This document shows, piece by piece, positions 13,457-26,800 of a stretch of 64,000 bases of DNA. The notes beneath the pieces were generated by a model. The model was not told where the DNA came from, searched no databases, and was given only the letters and a program-made list of their open reading frames with translations. Each line of letters begins with the position of its first letter. The first letter of the stretch is position 1. Source of the DNA: Salvator merianae (taxonomy: Eukaryota > Chordata > Lepidosauria > Squamata > Teiidae); NCBI GenBank assembly GCA_003586115.2, contig QVOM02000116.1, positions 40,368,128 through 40,432,127 on the forward strand. The letters run 5' to 3'. A program made the translations under genes and the position numbers.

Positions 13457-15795
13457 CTACAGTTTAATTTTTCCTTGTAGAAAGTATTAGCCAAAGGCAA
13501 GATTTTTGTTCTGGAAGAAATATGGCCTAAGGTGTGTTTGTATGCTGAATCCACAAGAGGTACCTGCGAGCAACTGAATTTTTCCTGGTGCATCAAAGTT
13601 AAATCACAGGAAATACAGCAAATCATTACCATATAAAAACAAGTATGAGGTAAATAAACTCATACACTTGTCCAGGCTTGTGATATTTGAAGGTTTTTTT
13701 CCTTGCATATAATCCAGATGAAAAGTGACAATCATACCTTCTCTAGTGTAAGAATTCAGTGAACTGAAAGAACAATTTTTTAAACCTGGTTCTGCCTTAG
13801 ACATTCCAGGAGGATTTAGAATTTATCTTCCCACTTCCTACTAAAATATTCCCTCAGATAGGAAACCTATTACAGCTCCCTCACATTTATATCTGTAGAA
13901 TTCACATGTATCTTATGAACTCACAGAACTCACCGAGCACTTTATGAAAGGTCAAAATCAAATCCCCCAGGTCTCCAGATTCCTCACTTAGTCCACAGCC
14001 AAGAACCCATGCTTACCGTGCTTTCACTGAAAAAGTAAATTCTGCTAGAATTCATCACTGCTGCCTAAGCTTAGCACTATGGTCATTCTTGACATGAGCC
14101 ATACTATCTGGCTTTTAATAGGAAATTGGACAGGGAATAAGATGATGCAGTAGCAGCCACTAATGAGTCACCCCCTTTGCCCTACGAAAGGCATCTGACT
14201 AGTGACCTTGAAGACAGATCAATAATTTGTAGGCCATATAGACAGGATATGATAGGTTGCAATAGGGGACCCTAGAGAGCCCAATAAACTTTCTTACATT
14301 TGTCACCCTTGCCTGTCATAATGAGCAAAGCATAGCTAAGCACATTGGCCTCACTGATTGCTGACCCTACACCAGCCAACCTTCACTTTATAATGGAGGC
14401 ATATGGGGGAGATGCCATGGTAGATGCTGAATACGATGCCTCCCCATCTCCCTTTTAGAGCATGGAGGTGTCATTTTCAGCAGAAGATAGAAGCACCACT
14501 GCTGAGAACAGAAAACCACACCCCCTGAAAATGGCATTCCCATTGGTGATTGTGCCTGGCAATGGGGTGGCACGGTCACCAAGATCTACTGCCACCACAT
14601 TAGCAGCACCTCCAATGGTAAGTGGAGATGCTGCCTGAATGCCACTTTAAAAATAGTAAACAAGGAAGGAAGCTTCAGTCACCCTTGGAATTGAAGATCA
14701 GCTCACTGCATGAACCTACTGCATGAACTGCAGTTTGGCACTGATACTGTAGTGGTTTACCATACCTTCTTCAGAAAAGTTTCCAGGGATTCTTTCCAGG
14801 CAGTTCCTCTGCTTCTGGGCTACAGCCACAACAGTTCTGGCACAAAAATTAACAAAACTCCCATGTGCCTAGGTCTGTATTACAAATCTTATAACCAAAG
14901 CAGGAAGTATCTTCCCAAATATTTTAGATAATCCACATAATTCCCTAGTCTAGAAGGAATCATTTAGAGCTTTTGGATGCTGGCCCATATTGTGCCCATG
15001 TTTGCAAGCTCAATGGTTATTATACCAAACAACTCTATCCTCTCTGTTCTCTCTACCTTTTCTTTTTCAGTTCTTCCCTGCATGAAACGTTGTGGCCTGT
15101 GTCTGGCGTTGTTACGTATATAAATGCTGATTTGGTATGTCTGTGCTGACATGTTTCCTTTCCAAACACCTTCAGGGTTGTAACCTTTCCCTCTATCTGG
15201 ACTCCAGTGCTTGATTTATTCCCTAATTTGATCTCAGTTCTGTTTTAAAGGCCTGACCATTCACTTCTTATTTTGTTTCTTTTTCTCACCTCTTTATTGC
15301 TTGACCTTTGTGAGACCTTGTTTAAAAGACATATATTGCCCTTTACATTTCAAGGGGGTTATCACACACTCTATCTCAGACTTCTTACTAATTCTGAAAA
15401 ACAGCTGGTACTCAAGGGCCATGGTATTTAATGTGACTGAGGAGTCTCATGGTAGGATGAATTATACACGTAGGGATCAAGTACTCACATATATAAGCAA
15501 ACAGGAAACACAGCAACAGGTCAAGCTTAGGATCTAGATAATATTATGTATTCAGTCTTTTGAAAACAATTTCTGACTACGTAATACAGTCACAACCTCC
15601 ATTGTTCAAAGTAGATTCCAGTTTTGGGCTCCCTCAAAATGGAACCCTGATGGCACCCAGACAGAGCCTACCTAGCTCTTTGTCATCTGGGGGAGTGAGA
15701 ACCAAGGACAAATGTGTGGAACACTGAGGCAGAATCTCACATTGGATGAGTCATTTCTGCAAGCAGAACTCTGCTTGTGCAGACTATCCCAACCA
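13457..15795. other. non-coding, no recognised feature
   Basis: No gene, RNA or clear transposon end was found. The sequence is compositionally ordinary with no long simple repeats. Confidence 0.5.
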
Positions 15796-16095
15796 GTCCT
15801 ATGTAGGGATGTGCACACAAAAAAAATTATTTTCAATTTGTTTTTGAATGAAAATCTGTATTTTCATTTCATCAGCGAATTTTGTTATCGAAAAAAACGA
15901 ATGCCATTTTCATGGTTTAAACAGAGTGAAAATTGTGAAAATTCAATGAATTTCATTTTTTGCAAAAGAATAGACTTTTTCGTTTTTGTTTGAAAACTGT
16001 AAATGTGAAAAAAGTCATTTTTGTTTCGATTCGAAAATGAAATTTCAAACGAATTTTTGAATACGAATCGAAATTTGCACATCCCTAGTCCTATG
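15796..16095. mobile_element. hAT-like MITE, 284 bp, perfect ends and target duplication
   Basis: The element spans 15804-16087. It begins 'tagggatgtgcac' and ends 'tgcacatcccta', a 12- to 13-base near-perfect terminal inverted repeat. It is flanked by the 8-bp direct repeat 'gtcctatg' (15796-15803 and 16088-16095). The interior is AT-rich with 'gaaaatctgtattttcatt', a block shared with the copy at 39501. This is the best-preserved small hAT copy in the window and serves as the reference for the others. Confidence 0.88.
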
Positions 16096-16342
16096 AGAAG
16101 CAGACTAGCTATAGACCTAGAAGTTACTGGTTGGAGTATGGGATGGCACAGATCCAGGGGAGGCATCCAAATACCTCCTGTCCATGCTGACTACACCAGG
16201 AGAAGCATTCTCAGAGGACTTGTCATTGGACTAAAGGGAAGTCACTTCTCTAAGCGGAAGGGGTGAACAGTCAGCACTTCTGATGCAGTGGCATTTGTCT
16301 TCTCCACCCCCTTGTTCACCTTAAACATACATCTAGCTATAT

Positions 16343-16510
16343 GTAAGAACATGAAAACATAAGAGGAGCCCTGCTGGTTCAGGTCACAGCCCATGTAGTC
16401 CCACAACCTGCCTCATACAGTGGCCCACCAATTGCTTCTGGGCATTCTCAAGCAGAAGAGAAAAGCAAAACTTTCACCTGCTCTAGATTCCCTGCAAATG
16501 GCAGAAAGTG
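16343..16510 (-). mobile_element. LINE 3' tail, Jockey-group
   Basis: The minus strand reads through 'ccatttgcagggaat', 'cttgagaatgcccagaag' and 'aattggtgggccactgtat', ending in 'gctcctcttatgttttcat'. It is colinear with the copies at 8225-8385 and 63745-63935. It is 5'-truncated with no coding part. Confidence 0.72.
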
Positions 16511-18340
16511 CTGGGCCTTTTGACAGTTCTAGCCACTGGCTTGAATCAGTATTTAGGAAGGGAATGCATGCTTTATATTCTAGTCTATTAGAACTTCAAG
16601 ATGATCATTAATTAATGACAAAGCCCCCACTAAATGACACCAGCATTAGCTAACACTATAGTCTTTCCTTTAGCATTCAGTTGTGGACAAGACTAGGTAA
16701 CTTCCAGGTGGCATTTCTTAGCCTAAATTTGCCTGAGCGATGTCTAGACAGCTGACTGTGAATATTAAAACATACTAAATACTAGAACAACTTAGATAAT
16801 ATACAAAATTTGTTTACAGAGAAGCGGAAGGAGGACTGTTTCATAAGGGAAAAGCGAGCAGCACCTCACCATATTCAGTAATCCTGAGCTCTGTTCTCCA
16901 TCATGCATGTGTCAGTTCAGGGTGGGATAATGTGTGCAACATATAATCTTTAGTAAAACGCACAATATTTATACGATCTGAAGAGAAACCAGAGTATATG
17001 TGGGTTTGCACAGAACTGAAGTTTTATGATTTCTCACCTACCCTTTGTTCTGCCTATTCTGATCCCTGGTACCACTTCATTTTACCTGCTTTGTCCTATG
17101 TCCCTCCAATACCAATGGTTGCATGACACCACTACAGAGAGATTGGTGGCAGAAATTCTAGGAACTACTTCTACAAAGAGTATATTTCTTTTTGACATGG
17201 ATGGCCAGCTGTTGCCATTCAAATATAGCTTGATTCCAGTTTTCCCTATCCTCTGCTAGTAGGGCAAATGGTTAGGCAGATAACTAACAACACCTGGAGA
17301 GTTATTGGCAAGTCACCATTGGTTAAAAACAGACTTAAAAACATTTATCCTTCTTCCCTATGTACTTACTGCTAAGAAAATATCTTAGCAGACTAAACTT
17401 TAAGCAAGCATAGCCAGAATTCAATCCTCTATTAAAGGCAAACAAGTCTTACGCACCCTCTCTTTTTCACTTAAAACTTTTCATGGGATTTATAGCCTTT
17501 TTTGTCCTGAAAATACCATGTCAAACAAGGCAAAGGAACACGTTAGACTAGGATTTCCTGCTTCAGACAGGGATCCTATTGTCTTCAAGGCAGAATTAGT
17601 ATAGAGTAAATAAATCATACTGTTTAAAGGTCCTTATGTAAGTCACCACCAAAATTTGACAAATTTCACAGGCTGGTCGGGGTTAAATTGGGAAATTACA
17701 CAGTCAGTCATGGGTTAAACAATAACAGAAGTTGCTTAAAAAAAAAAGAGGACAATGCTGGTTACATTGTAACAAATGGTTCCCAGATGTTAACTGTTTT
17801 TTTTTTAATGGAAATGATGAGTTTTATATTCAGCTTGAAGAAGCACCCCCCCAAACCCCACCTTCCATGAAGTGTAAATAAAATTATCCTGCAGTATGTG
17901 GCCATTTCTCCTTTCAAGAAAAACAGTGTATCTCCACATGTCCTTGGAGTTGATGAAGTGAAAAATCTTAAATTTAACAGATTTCTCAGAAAACTCGTTA
18001 GCTGTAATCTGTTCACAGCAGATCTACAATACTGTATTTTTTTTCAAACTTCTATGATATTGTTATTTCTAAGCTCTAGCATGCCATTTTTTCCCCATGC
18101 TGATCACAGTACAATATGCCCTTATAGCAGCCAACGGATATAAATAGTTTATAGCTCCGCTTTCATGCTTAACATATTTACTTGACCCATGGTACAGTGC
18201 TAGGGTTTTGGCAGCACAAAAATGACTAAATGCAATCAGGATGACAGCGTATCTATGAAGCAGGCTTAGACTCTCCATTGTTTCTGGGATAATAAATTGA
18301 CAGAAAACTGAGGGCATTGATTGCATTTTTTCAAGACTTA
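16511..18340. other. non-coding, no recognised feature
   Basis: AT-rich DNA without a supported gene or transposon end. Confidence 0.5.
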
Positions 18341-18847
18341 GGGTGTTTCTGTACTTACTTTGCTGTGATCTGTCCCAGAGGGTCTGAAAGAGCGGGATCC
18401 ACTGGTCTGGATTCCCAGCAAGACATGGCCTGGAACAGTGACATCTACATGGCAACCCTGCTCCAGAGCAGCCCCCACACCAGCCCCAAAGCTCGCAATA
18501 GCTTCAAGGCTGGCCTCCAAGGGCTATGACAGCTAGGAACAAAAGTTCTTAGCCGTACAGCCCCTTAAGGGCCTGTTTCAGCATTGCTGAAATGGCTCCC
18601 CTATAACAGGAGAATGGTGGTGTGCACCTTTTGCATGCTTCTGTGTTCCAGATTAAGCCCTGCTAGTATGCCGGTAGACCTTGATACCAGGGATCTCCCG
18701 GTCAAGATCATACTCCATCCTGGGTAGACAGAGCATACCAACAATGGGTAGGACCTCTCTCATCTACAGTAACATGCAGTCAGAAGAAGTCTTGAAGAAG
18801 ACTGTGAAGGATTCTGTTCCAGATTAGAGGCAAGTGCAGAATGGCTC
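18341..18847. mobile_element. foldback MITE, about 500 bp
   Basis: The left end 'ggtgtttctgtacttac' and the right end 'ggcaagtgcagaatggct' are inverted copies. The interior contains 'catggcctggaacagtgac', 'gctccagagcagcccc' and 'ctgaaatggctcccc', all shared with other members. At about 500 bases it is a full-length member along with 20938 and 49451. Confidence 0.65.
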
Positions 18848-19679
18848 TTTAGCTCTTTTGCAGTTATGAAGTCCCACAGTGGTGGACCACAGATTAGGAC
18901 TGCCAGTGACCAGGAAAGGCAGGTTGCTCTGGCTGAAAGCCTCCCTTTTATTTCCAGGACTGTGTTTCCCTTTACCCTTGCAGAAGTGGTCCAGAAACAA
19001 GAGAGAAGCAGTACTTTTATGTAGGCTGAATCCACACTGGGCTTAAGGGATGTCCATTAACTGCCTGAGTGGTGTGACACATCCTAGTGACCTTCCCAGG
19101 CATGGAGCATGCCTCCAAGCTCCCTTGGAGATGCCCTTGCTATACAGTGGAAAAAAGAACTCTGCGAGTGCTGGCTGCCCTCAGGCACTTGTGTTCTCCT
19201 AGCCACACAAACAGCCATCCTCCACCCAGATGTATTTTTCAATCCACCAGGACTATTTCTGGCACACTGAAAGATATGCCTATGCTGTCTCTTCTTTTCT
19301 CCAGATTTCAAGAGAGTGAGAGAGTGAGGTGTACTGCATGAAAATACTGTGCAACCCACCTCTGGGATGGGAGGAAGTGCTCTCATTGTAAAGGTGCTGC
19401 AATCTCCCATTGAAGGGGGAGTTTTCAGTCAGCCAGATGCGACCTGAAACGGACAAAGCTCAAGGAGCTGAGATTAATGTCTGAGCAGAGACCAGAAGGA
19501 GCTGGTGAACAATGTTCAAGTGAGAAAAGAGGAATCTACGATGTAAAGTGAGAACTGGAAAATGAGGTGTATTGAAAAATACTTCAGTACCTGTGTATGT
19601 ATAATTACCCAGAGCCTGTTTGTACTTGGCAGCCTAGAATGGTATACTAATACCATTCTAGGCTGCATAAGTCCCCATG

Positions 19680-19765
19680 GCATGGCAGCCATCCACACTT
19701 GCGAGGGCTGGAACAGCCCCATACTGGGCCTCCAGCACTCGCAGTGTGGATGGCCAGCCCAGTTG
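19680..19765. repeat. short inverted repeat (hairpin)
   Basis: 'gccatccacacttgcgag' on the left pairs with 'cactcgcagtgtggatggc' on the right across a loop of about 25-30 bases. It could be the core of a degraded foldback element. Outer 'gccatgg' and 'catggca' words also pair loosely. Confidence 0.6.
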
Positions 19766-20336
19766 CCATGACAGTAGCCGTGGCAACATCCAACTGTTGT
19801 CATGGCAGTTGGGGCTGCAGCCACCTACTCGCAACATTCGTACCCGGAACTCTGCTGACCAGGAGTGATCTAGCCACTCCCAGTCAAGCTGTGGACAACA
19901 ATTTTGTTATCCACAGGTAGTAGTGTTCAGGAATGGCTGAAGCTTCTTCCGGATGCTGCAGCAGCAGGCCAGTGCAGATGCACTTAACTGGTGAGCATCC
20001 AATTGCTCACTAAGAGTAAAGTGCGAGCATGACCCCAGGCAATTGTTGATAGATTTTTCAGGCTTCCTGTTACTTGAGACAAAGCTAGCTTTCTAGCAGC
20101 ACATACAATAGCTGAGTCTATACTCACTAGAAAGGACAAAACTTTGGTCACTAGGGGGACATGGCAGGCATATATCTGTGCTCCAGGGACATCCCTCTCC
20201 CACCCCAAACCCAGAAAGGGGAAGGTTTCCCTAAAAGTACAAGAAGCAACACTTCAGGCATCCATTTGGTACGGCAGACATCAAGCCATCGTTTGCTGCA
20301 CCATTCTGGACTGGTGCTGAATTTGTGGCCAGATTT

Positions 20337-20521
20337 CCTGGCCCTTTCTGCACTTGGATTTATTGTGGATTATATCTCAGAATAGGGACCTGCTATGCAC
20401 ATGCTAATGCAAACTATGAAAGGTCTTGCCCAGGGTGTACCATAGTCTGCACTAGCATGCAGATGGCAGGTCCCTGGAATAAGTCTAATCTGGAATAAGT
20501 CCAAGTGCAGAAAGGGCCCCT
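20337..20521. mobile_element. short foldback MITE, 179 bp, 3-bp target duplication
   Basis: The element spans 20340-20518. It starts 'ggccctttctgcacttgg' and ends 'ccaagtgcagaaagggcc', a perfect 18-base terminal inverted repeat. It is flanked by 'cct' on both sides. A second internal inverted pair around 'gcacatgcta' and 'actagcatgc' makes most of the element foldable. Close relatives lie at 30859-31012 and 59034-59195. Three-base duplications and 'GGCCCTTTC'-like ends are compatible with PIF/Harbinger, although the duplicated bases are not the usual TWA. Confidence 0.7.
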
Positions 20522-20665
20522 GTATGTGGCCAGAGAGCACTTCCTCGTGGGCTGGTATACCAGAACAGCAAATGTACTAGGAGCATTTCTTCCACATGCT
20601 GGTGCAGTCTAAGGGAGTACATACACCAGTCCAGTATACTAGTCAATGCAGAATCACCCAGAATT
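20522..20665. mobile_element. foldback MITE fragment adjoining the 179-bp copy
   Basis: It contains 'ggtataccagaacagc' and 'agtatactagtcaatgcag', blocks also seen near 6190 and 22870. It lies immediately after the previous element, which may have landed inside or beside it. Confidence 0.4.
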
Positions 20666-20937
20666 CTGAATGCTTTTCCAGTTGCTGTGAGAACTACAGA
20701 AGTGTGGACTACTCTCTCCCACCCAGATCTTGGTAGCACTTCACTGAGAAACCCAGGCCTATTTGCTTAACAAGATAAAATTGTAGAGGGCCACAATTTC
20801 AGTAGAATCTGAACATAGAGCTATAAAATTGCAAGGCAAGGGTTGGAAGGGACCTGTTATGGAGTCTCCAGACATTCTTATAATATCATCAGCCTGATGG
20901 CAACATGACAAGACTGGCAAACAGTCCTGACTCTACA

Positions 20938-21436
20938 GTTGTTTCTGCACTTACCTAACAGGCCCTGTCCAGTAGAACCAGGCCAGGCTAGACTGCTCCT
21001 ACTTTCCCAGAAGGAGTCTTCTGCACTTGGAAGGCTGTTCAGGGACAGCCCCCATGCTGACTCCAAAGATCAAGCAATCTTCAGAACCAACTTCCAAGCT
21101 CTCTGATGACTAGGAACTTGGAACCCCAGGGTGTGTGTGTGGAACTTTGGCATTGCAATTTTTTGTGCCGCCGAAATGGGTCCTCCTGCTCAACCAGCCC
21201 ATGGAGGTGTGCACCCTTCTGCTCACCTGCTAGACCACAGGCAGACTTGTTAAAACAGACCTACTGGTATCCTGGTCTAGACAGCCATTTTGGTCACATA
21301 GAACAGGTTACACTGCATCCAATGCAGACACAGAATGCTAGCAGGTGGTGTGCCCTCTCTATAAACCACACCAGCATGTGGAAGGGAAACCTTGGACCCC
21401 TTCTTCAACCATTCCAGAGGTAAGTGCAGAAACAGC
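20938..21436. mobile_element. full-length foldback MITE, about 499 bp
   Basis: The left end 'gttgtttctgcacttacc' and the right end 'ggtaagtgcagaaacagc' form a near-perfect inverted repeat of 18 bases. The interior has 'gggtcctcctgctcaacc', 'ccatggaggtgtgcaccc' and 'ctaggaacttgg' blocks repeated in most copies. It has no reading frame and no convincing target duplication. This is a good type copy for the family. Confidence 0.7.
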
Positions 21437-21526
21437 CGATGTCAGACCACTGCCAGCATAGCACCCCCAAAATTCAGATCTTTAAAATGCTGTCACATTG
21501 CCGGATTACTGAGCATCTGGCATGTG

Positions 21527-21650
21527 TTTCTTTGATACAGTGCTGGATTGAAATTCTGGGAACTTGCCACTTGCATAGAAAAAAAAAACAAAAAACAAGC
21601 TAGGACGACAAGCTCCTAGAAGTTCAATCCAGCATTGTGTCAAAGCAGCG
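21527..21650. repeat. hairpin with 40-base arms around an A-rich loop
   Basis: 'tttgatacagtgctggattg' pairs with 'caatccagcattgtgtcaaa', and 'attctgggaacttg' pairs with 'caagctcctagaagt'. The loop is 'aaaaaaaaacaaaaaac'. It is a compact foldback structure of about 120 bases, of a different sequence family from the 'tgcac' MITEs. Confidence 0.65.
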
Positions 21651-22490
21651 CAGTTAGTCTAGCAGCCCACATTACAGGGAAATGCCAGCATTCTTTAAAG
21701 AGCGGGTGTTTCCTTGCACTCTCTGGAGACACCCTTATTCTAACATCCCCACATTCCATTTGGATAACAACGCAGCCAATTTCTCTCTCCAACTTTTTCT
21801 TTTCCAAGCCCGCAATGTAAACAGTGATGTTATTTTTCAGTAAATAGACTGAATAAGAGAGCAAACCTGCAATGACCCATAGTGAATTGTTCTTGGACTA
21901 CCATCTAGCTGAAGAAATACACTGTTCAATTAACACTTTTGCAGGTGCTATCATGGCTTAGCTAGCAGCACGTTTGCAGAATCCTCTGAAAACTGTGCAT
22001 TCAATTTTCCCAACAGGATTCTTCTTCTTCTTCTTCTTCTTTTTTATCCTTGCCAATAGTGCAACATTTAGAAAAAGGATATTGTTTTACAGCCACCCTT
22101 CTTCAACTGAAATAGTAAAGGGCAAAGCTTTCTGCTGGTTTGCCAGTTATAATGAATGAGAGGCTACATCTTCCAGCGATGTTGTCTCCCTTGCTATCAT
22201 TTAGGAAGAAAAGAAAACTGAAAAGCAAAGGAACCAGATAATCGTGTTTTTCTTTCTAAGTACTGGTAAGCTCAAGGACAAGTTTTGGAGTTGACTGTTC
22301 TACCTGTCAACTCCCCACTTCTAACCAAGAGATGGAAAACAATCAAAGCATCACTTCCAGAATTGAAGTAGGACCATTCAGAATGTTGATTCTGCAGATA
22401 GAAAGTCATACATTTCCATTCAAAAAGAAAAATCAAGATTAGACTTGGGTTAGAGATATGATGTCGAACTCAGATCAGACACCCTATAAT
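21651..22490. other. non-coding; short (TTC)n run
   Basis: It contains a 28-base (TTC)n/T run at about 22019-22046. Nothing else is recognised. Confidence 0.5.
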
Positions 22491-22499
22491 TGTGTAAAC

Positions 22500-23012
22500 A
22501 GAGAATTCTGACAGGTGTTGCCCGCAGTATAGGGTGTTTGGGGGTACCGTTGAATTGGGCTGTTCATGGCCTATTTTCGCATGGCATGGGCTATCCCATG
22601 CTAGGCAGTCAAGCCTATTGGGCATCTGGCATGATAGTCTAGACTATTGAGCTTCAGGTATTCCTGGCCCTTGGAGATTCTGGTAGGGCCCACTCTGGTG
22701 TGCACCAATTTGCAGTGTAACTTCTGGTAGAACTTCCTTGTGCATCACTGAAACAAGTCCCCCATCACATTTCACCCTCTGCACATTTCCACTGTGGGAG
22801 ATACAATCCCTGATCTGGTTATAGACTTCATTTCGTTAGGGTTTAGATTTACCAGTGGACCATTTTGGTATCCTGGCTGGTCTGCAGCTTCATCCAATGC
22901 AGACAAAGTGTATTAAGAGGGAACAGGGCCTCCCCTATACTGCTCTAGCATGTGGAGAGAAATACCCTGGGTCCTTCCTATCTCAGACCACTGGCAAGTG
23001 TGGAAAAAGCCT
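22500..23012. mobile_element. foldback MITE, right end 'ggcaagtgtggaaaaagcc'
   Basis: The right end is clear at 22993-23012. The interior shares 'tttaccagtggaccattttgg', a 'tctggtagg' block and 'gcatcactgaaacaagtccc' with other copies. The left end is approximate. Confidence 0.5.
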
Positions 23013-23103
23013 TGGATAACTGTCCTAGTCACTCCTGAGACCCCTTAGAAAAGATACAGCCCCCTTAGTAAAGATACAGGGAGTTTTCTTGGCAAAGATA
23101 CGG

Positions 23104-23350
23104 GGCATTTCTGCCCTTACCTTGGGTAAGACCACTCCAGCTATTCTGTTCCTAATGAAATAGTTCCCAATTGGAGCAGTCCAGCTGTCCTGGAAGTCTG
23201 TACTTGGGATGGCTGTTCTGGGACAACACCCACACTGGTCTGAAACTCGCATGAGCTTCAAAGCCTGCTACAGGGGTTTTAACAGCCAGGAACAAAAGTT
23301 TCTGGCATCGGAGCCCCCAGGGGACCCATTTTAATGACACAATTTTTCAG
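23104..23350. mobile_element. foldback MITE, left half only
   Basis: It starts 'ggcatttctgcccttacc' and runs through 'catgagcttcaaagcc' and 'ggaacaaaagtttctggc' to 'ggggacccatttt'. The right half is missing. A further fragment at 23536-23665 carries 'ggcatggcctggaacaac' and 'ggtccagaccaat' from the same family. Confidence 0.5.
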
Positions 23351-23872
23351 AATTATTTTCCTTCCCATCCAGCTCCTGGCATTATTTCACAGCAGCCTAT
23401 CCTCCCATCTTCAAAAATAGAAAAAAATCATTAAGTTGTTGCAGTCATTCTCGTGAATATTCCATCATATTTCTCTAAGGTTAGCAGTTGGATAGTGATC
23501 TCTAGTTTCACATTCTTTCTGTTGATGTATTTCTTTAGGGCATGGCCTGGAACAACACTGTCTGCATGATGGCACTGGTCCAGACCAATCCCTGCACCAG
23601 ACCTGAAGTTCACACAAGCTTCGGGGTTGATCTCTGAGGGCCCTGTCAATTTGCCACTTATTGGCTCTTGGAGTGTTTTACCCTAGGGATGTGCACGAAG
23701 GCACTTTTCCCTTTTCGCTTCGCAGGACTGCGAAGCTCCTAGGCTTCGTTTTCGTGCGAAAAAATACGCACGAAAATGAAGCCCTTCGTTTTCGCGGCGA
23801 AAATCTTCGCCGCGAACGGAAGCAGATAAATCAAGGCGAAGGGAAAACCTTTGCCTTAATTTCTCTGCTTCG

Positions 23873-26800
23873 GATGGCGCTCGCCTCTCTCTCATTCCCC
23901 CCCCCAGTCTGTCAGTCTGATGACAGACTGGGGGGGGGGGATGAGAGAGAGGCGAGCGCCATCTGAAGCAGAGAAATCAAGGCAAAAAGGTCTTCCGTTC
24001 GCCTTGATTTATCTGCTTCCGATGGCGCAGCGCGCTCTCTCACTCCCGCCGCAGTCTGTCAGTCTGATGACAGACGGGGGGGGGGGATGAGAGAGAGGCG
24101 AGCGCCATCTGAAGCAGAGAAATCAAGGCGAAAAGGTCTTCCGTTCGCCTTGATTTATCTGCTTCCGATGGCGCAGCGCGCTCTCTCACTCCCGCCGCAG
24201 TCTGTCAGTCTGATGACAGACGGGGGGGGGGGATGAGAGAGAGGCGAGCGCCATCTGAAGCAGAGAAATCAAGGCGAAAAGGTCTTCCGTTCGCCTTGAT
24301 TTATCTGCTTCCGATGGCGCAGCGCGCTCTCTCACTCCCGCCGCAGTCTGTCAGTCTGATGACAGACGGGGGGGGGGGATGAGAGAGAGGCGAGCGCCAT
24401 CTGAAGCAGAGAAATCAAGGCGAAAAGGTCTTCCGTTCGCCTTGATTTATCTGCTTCCGATGGCGCAGCGCGCTCTCTCACTCCCGCCGCAGTCTGTCAG
24501 TCTGATGACAGACGGGGGGGGGGGATGAGAGAGAGGCGAGCGCCATCTGAAGCAGAGAAATCAAGGCGAAAAGGTCTTCCGTTCGCCTTGATTTATCTGC
24601 TTCCGATGGCGCAGCGCGCTCTCTCACTCCCGCCGCAGTCTGTCAGTCTGATGACAGACGGGGGGGGGGGATGAGAGAGAGGCGAGCGCCATCTGAAGCA
24701 GAGAAATCAAGGCGAAAAGGTCTTCCGTTCGCCTTGATTTATCTGCTTCCGATGGCGCAGCGCGCTCTCTCACTCCCGCCGCAGTCTGTCAGTCTGATGA
24801 CAGACGGGGGGGGGGGATGAGAGAGAGGCGAGCGCCATCTGAAGCAGAGAAATCAAGGCGAAAAGGTCTTCCGTTCGCCTTGATTTATCTGCTTCCGATG
24901 GCGCAGCGCGCTCTCTCACTCCCGCCGCAGTCTGTCAGTCTGATGACAGACGGGGGGGGGGGATGAGAGAGAGGCGAGCGCCATCTGAAGCAGAGAAATC
25001 AAGGCGAAAAGGTCTTCCGTTCGCCTTGATTTATCTGCTTCCGATGGCGCAGCGCGCTCTCTCACTCCCGCCGCAGTCTGTCAGTCTGATGACAGACGGG
25101 GGGGGGGGATGAGAGAGAGGCGAGCGCCATCTGAAGCAGAGAAATCAAGGCGAAAAGGTCTTCCGTTCGCCTTGATTTATCTGCTTCCGATGGCGCAGCG
25201 CGCTCTCTCACTCCCGCCGCAGTCTGTCAGTCTGATGACAGACGGGGGGGGGGGATGAGAGAGAGGCGAGCGCCATCTGAAGCAGAGAAATCAAGGCGAA
25301 AAGGTCTTCCGTTCGCCTTGATTTATCTGCTTCCGATGGCGCAGCGCGCTCTCTCACTCCCGCCGCAGTCTGTCAGTCTGATGACAGACGGGGGGGGGGG
25401 ATGAGAGAGAGGCGAGCGCCATCTGAAGCAGAGAAATCAAGGCGAAAAGGTCTTCCGTTCGCCTTGATTTATCTGCTTCCGATGGCGCAGCGCGCTCTCT
25501 CACTCCCGCCGCAGTCTGTCAGTCTGATGACAGACGGGGGGGGGGGATGAGAGAGAGGCGAGCGCCATCTGAAGCAGAGAAATCAAGGCGAAAAGGTCTT
25601 CCGTTCGCCTTGATTTATCTGCTTCCGATGGCGCAGCGCGCTCTCTCACTCCCGCCGCAGTCTGTCAGTCTGATGACAGACGGGGGGGGGGGATGAGAGA
25701 GAGGCGAGCGCCATCTGAAGCAGAGAAATCAAGGCGAAAAGGTCTTCCGTTCGCCTTGATTTATCTGCTTCCGATGGCGCAGCGCGCTCTCTCACTCCCG
25801 CCGCAGTCTGTCAGTCTGATGACAGACGGGGGGGGGGGATGAGAGAGAGGCGAGCGCCATCTGAAGCAGAGAAATCAAGGCGAAAAGGTCTTCCGTTCGC
25901 CTTGATTTATCTGCTTCCGATGGCGCAGCGCGCTCTCTCACTCCCGCCGCAGTCTGTCAGTCTGATGACAGACGGGGGGGGGGGATGAGAGAGAGGCGAG
26001 CGCCATCTGAAGCAGAGAAATCAAGGCGAAAAGGTCTTCCGTTCGCCTTGATTTATCTGCTTCCGATGGCGCAGCGCGCTCTCTCACTCCCGCCGCAGTC
26101 TGTCAGTCTGATGACAGACGGGGGGGGGGGATGAGAGAGAGGCGAGCGCCATCTGAAGCAGAGAAATCAAGGCGAAAAGGTCTTCCGTTCGCCTTGATTT
26201 ATCTGCTTCCGATGGCGCAGCGCGCTCTCTCACTCCCGCCGCAGTCTGTCAGTCTGATGACAGACGGGGGGGGGGGATGAGAGAGAGGCGAGCGCCATCT
26301 GAAGCAGAGAAATCAAGGCGAAAAGGTCTTCCGTTCGCCTTGATTTATCTGCTTCCGATGGCGCAGCGCGCTCTCTCACTCCCGCCGCAGTCTGTCAGTC
26401 TGATGACAGACGGGGGGGGGGGATGAGAGAGAGGCGAGCGCCATCTGAAGCAGAGAAATCAAGGCGAAAAGGTCTTCCGTTCGCCTTGATTTATCTGCTT
26501 CCGATGGCGCAGCGCGCTCTCTCACTCCCGCCGCAGTCTGTCAGTCTGATGACAGACGGGGGGGGGGGATGAGAGAGAGGCGAGCGCCATCTGAAGCAGA
26601 GAAATCAAGGCGAAAAGGTCTTCCGTTCGCCTTGATTTATCTGCTTCCGATGGCGCAGCGCGCTCTCTCACTCCCGCCGCAGTCTGTCAGTCTGATGACA
26701 GACGGGGGGGGGGGATGAGAGAGAGGCGAGCGCCATCTGAAGCAGAGAAATCAAGGCGAAAAGGTCTTCCGTTCGCCTTGATTTATCTGCTTCCGATGGC

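Noticed and set aside
23661..23966. 101-codon open frame at the left end of the array element
   Set aside because: It is made of hairpin 'cttcg' sequence crossing the element border and has no protein features.
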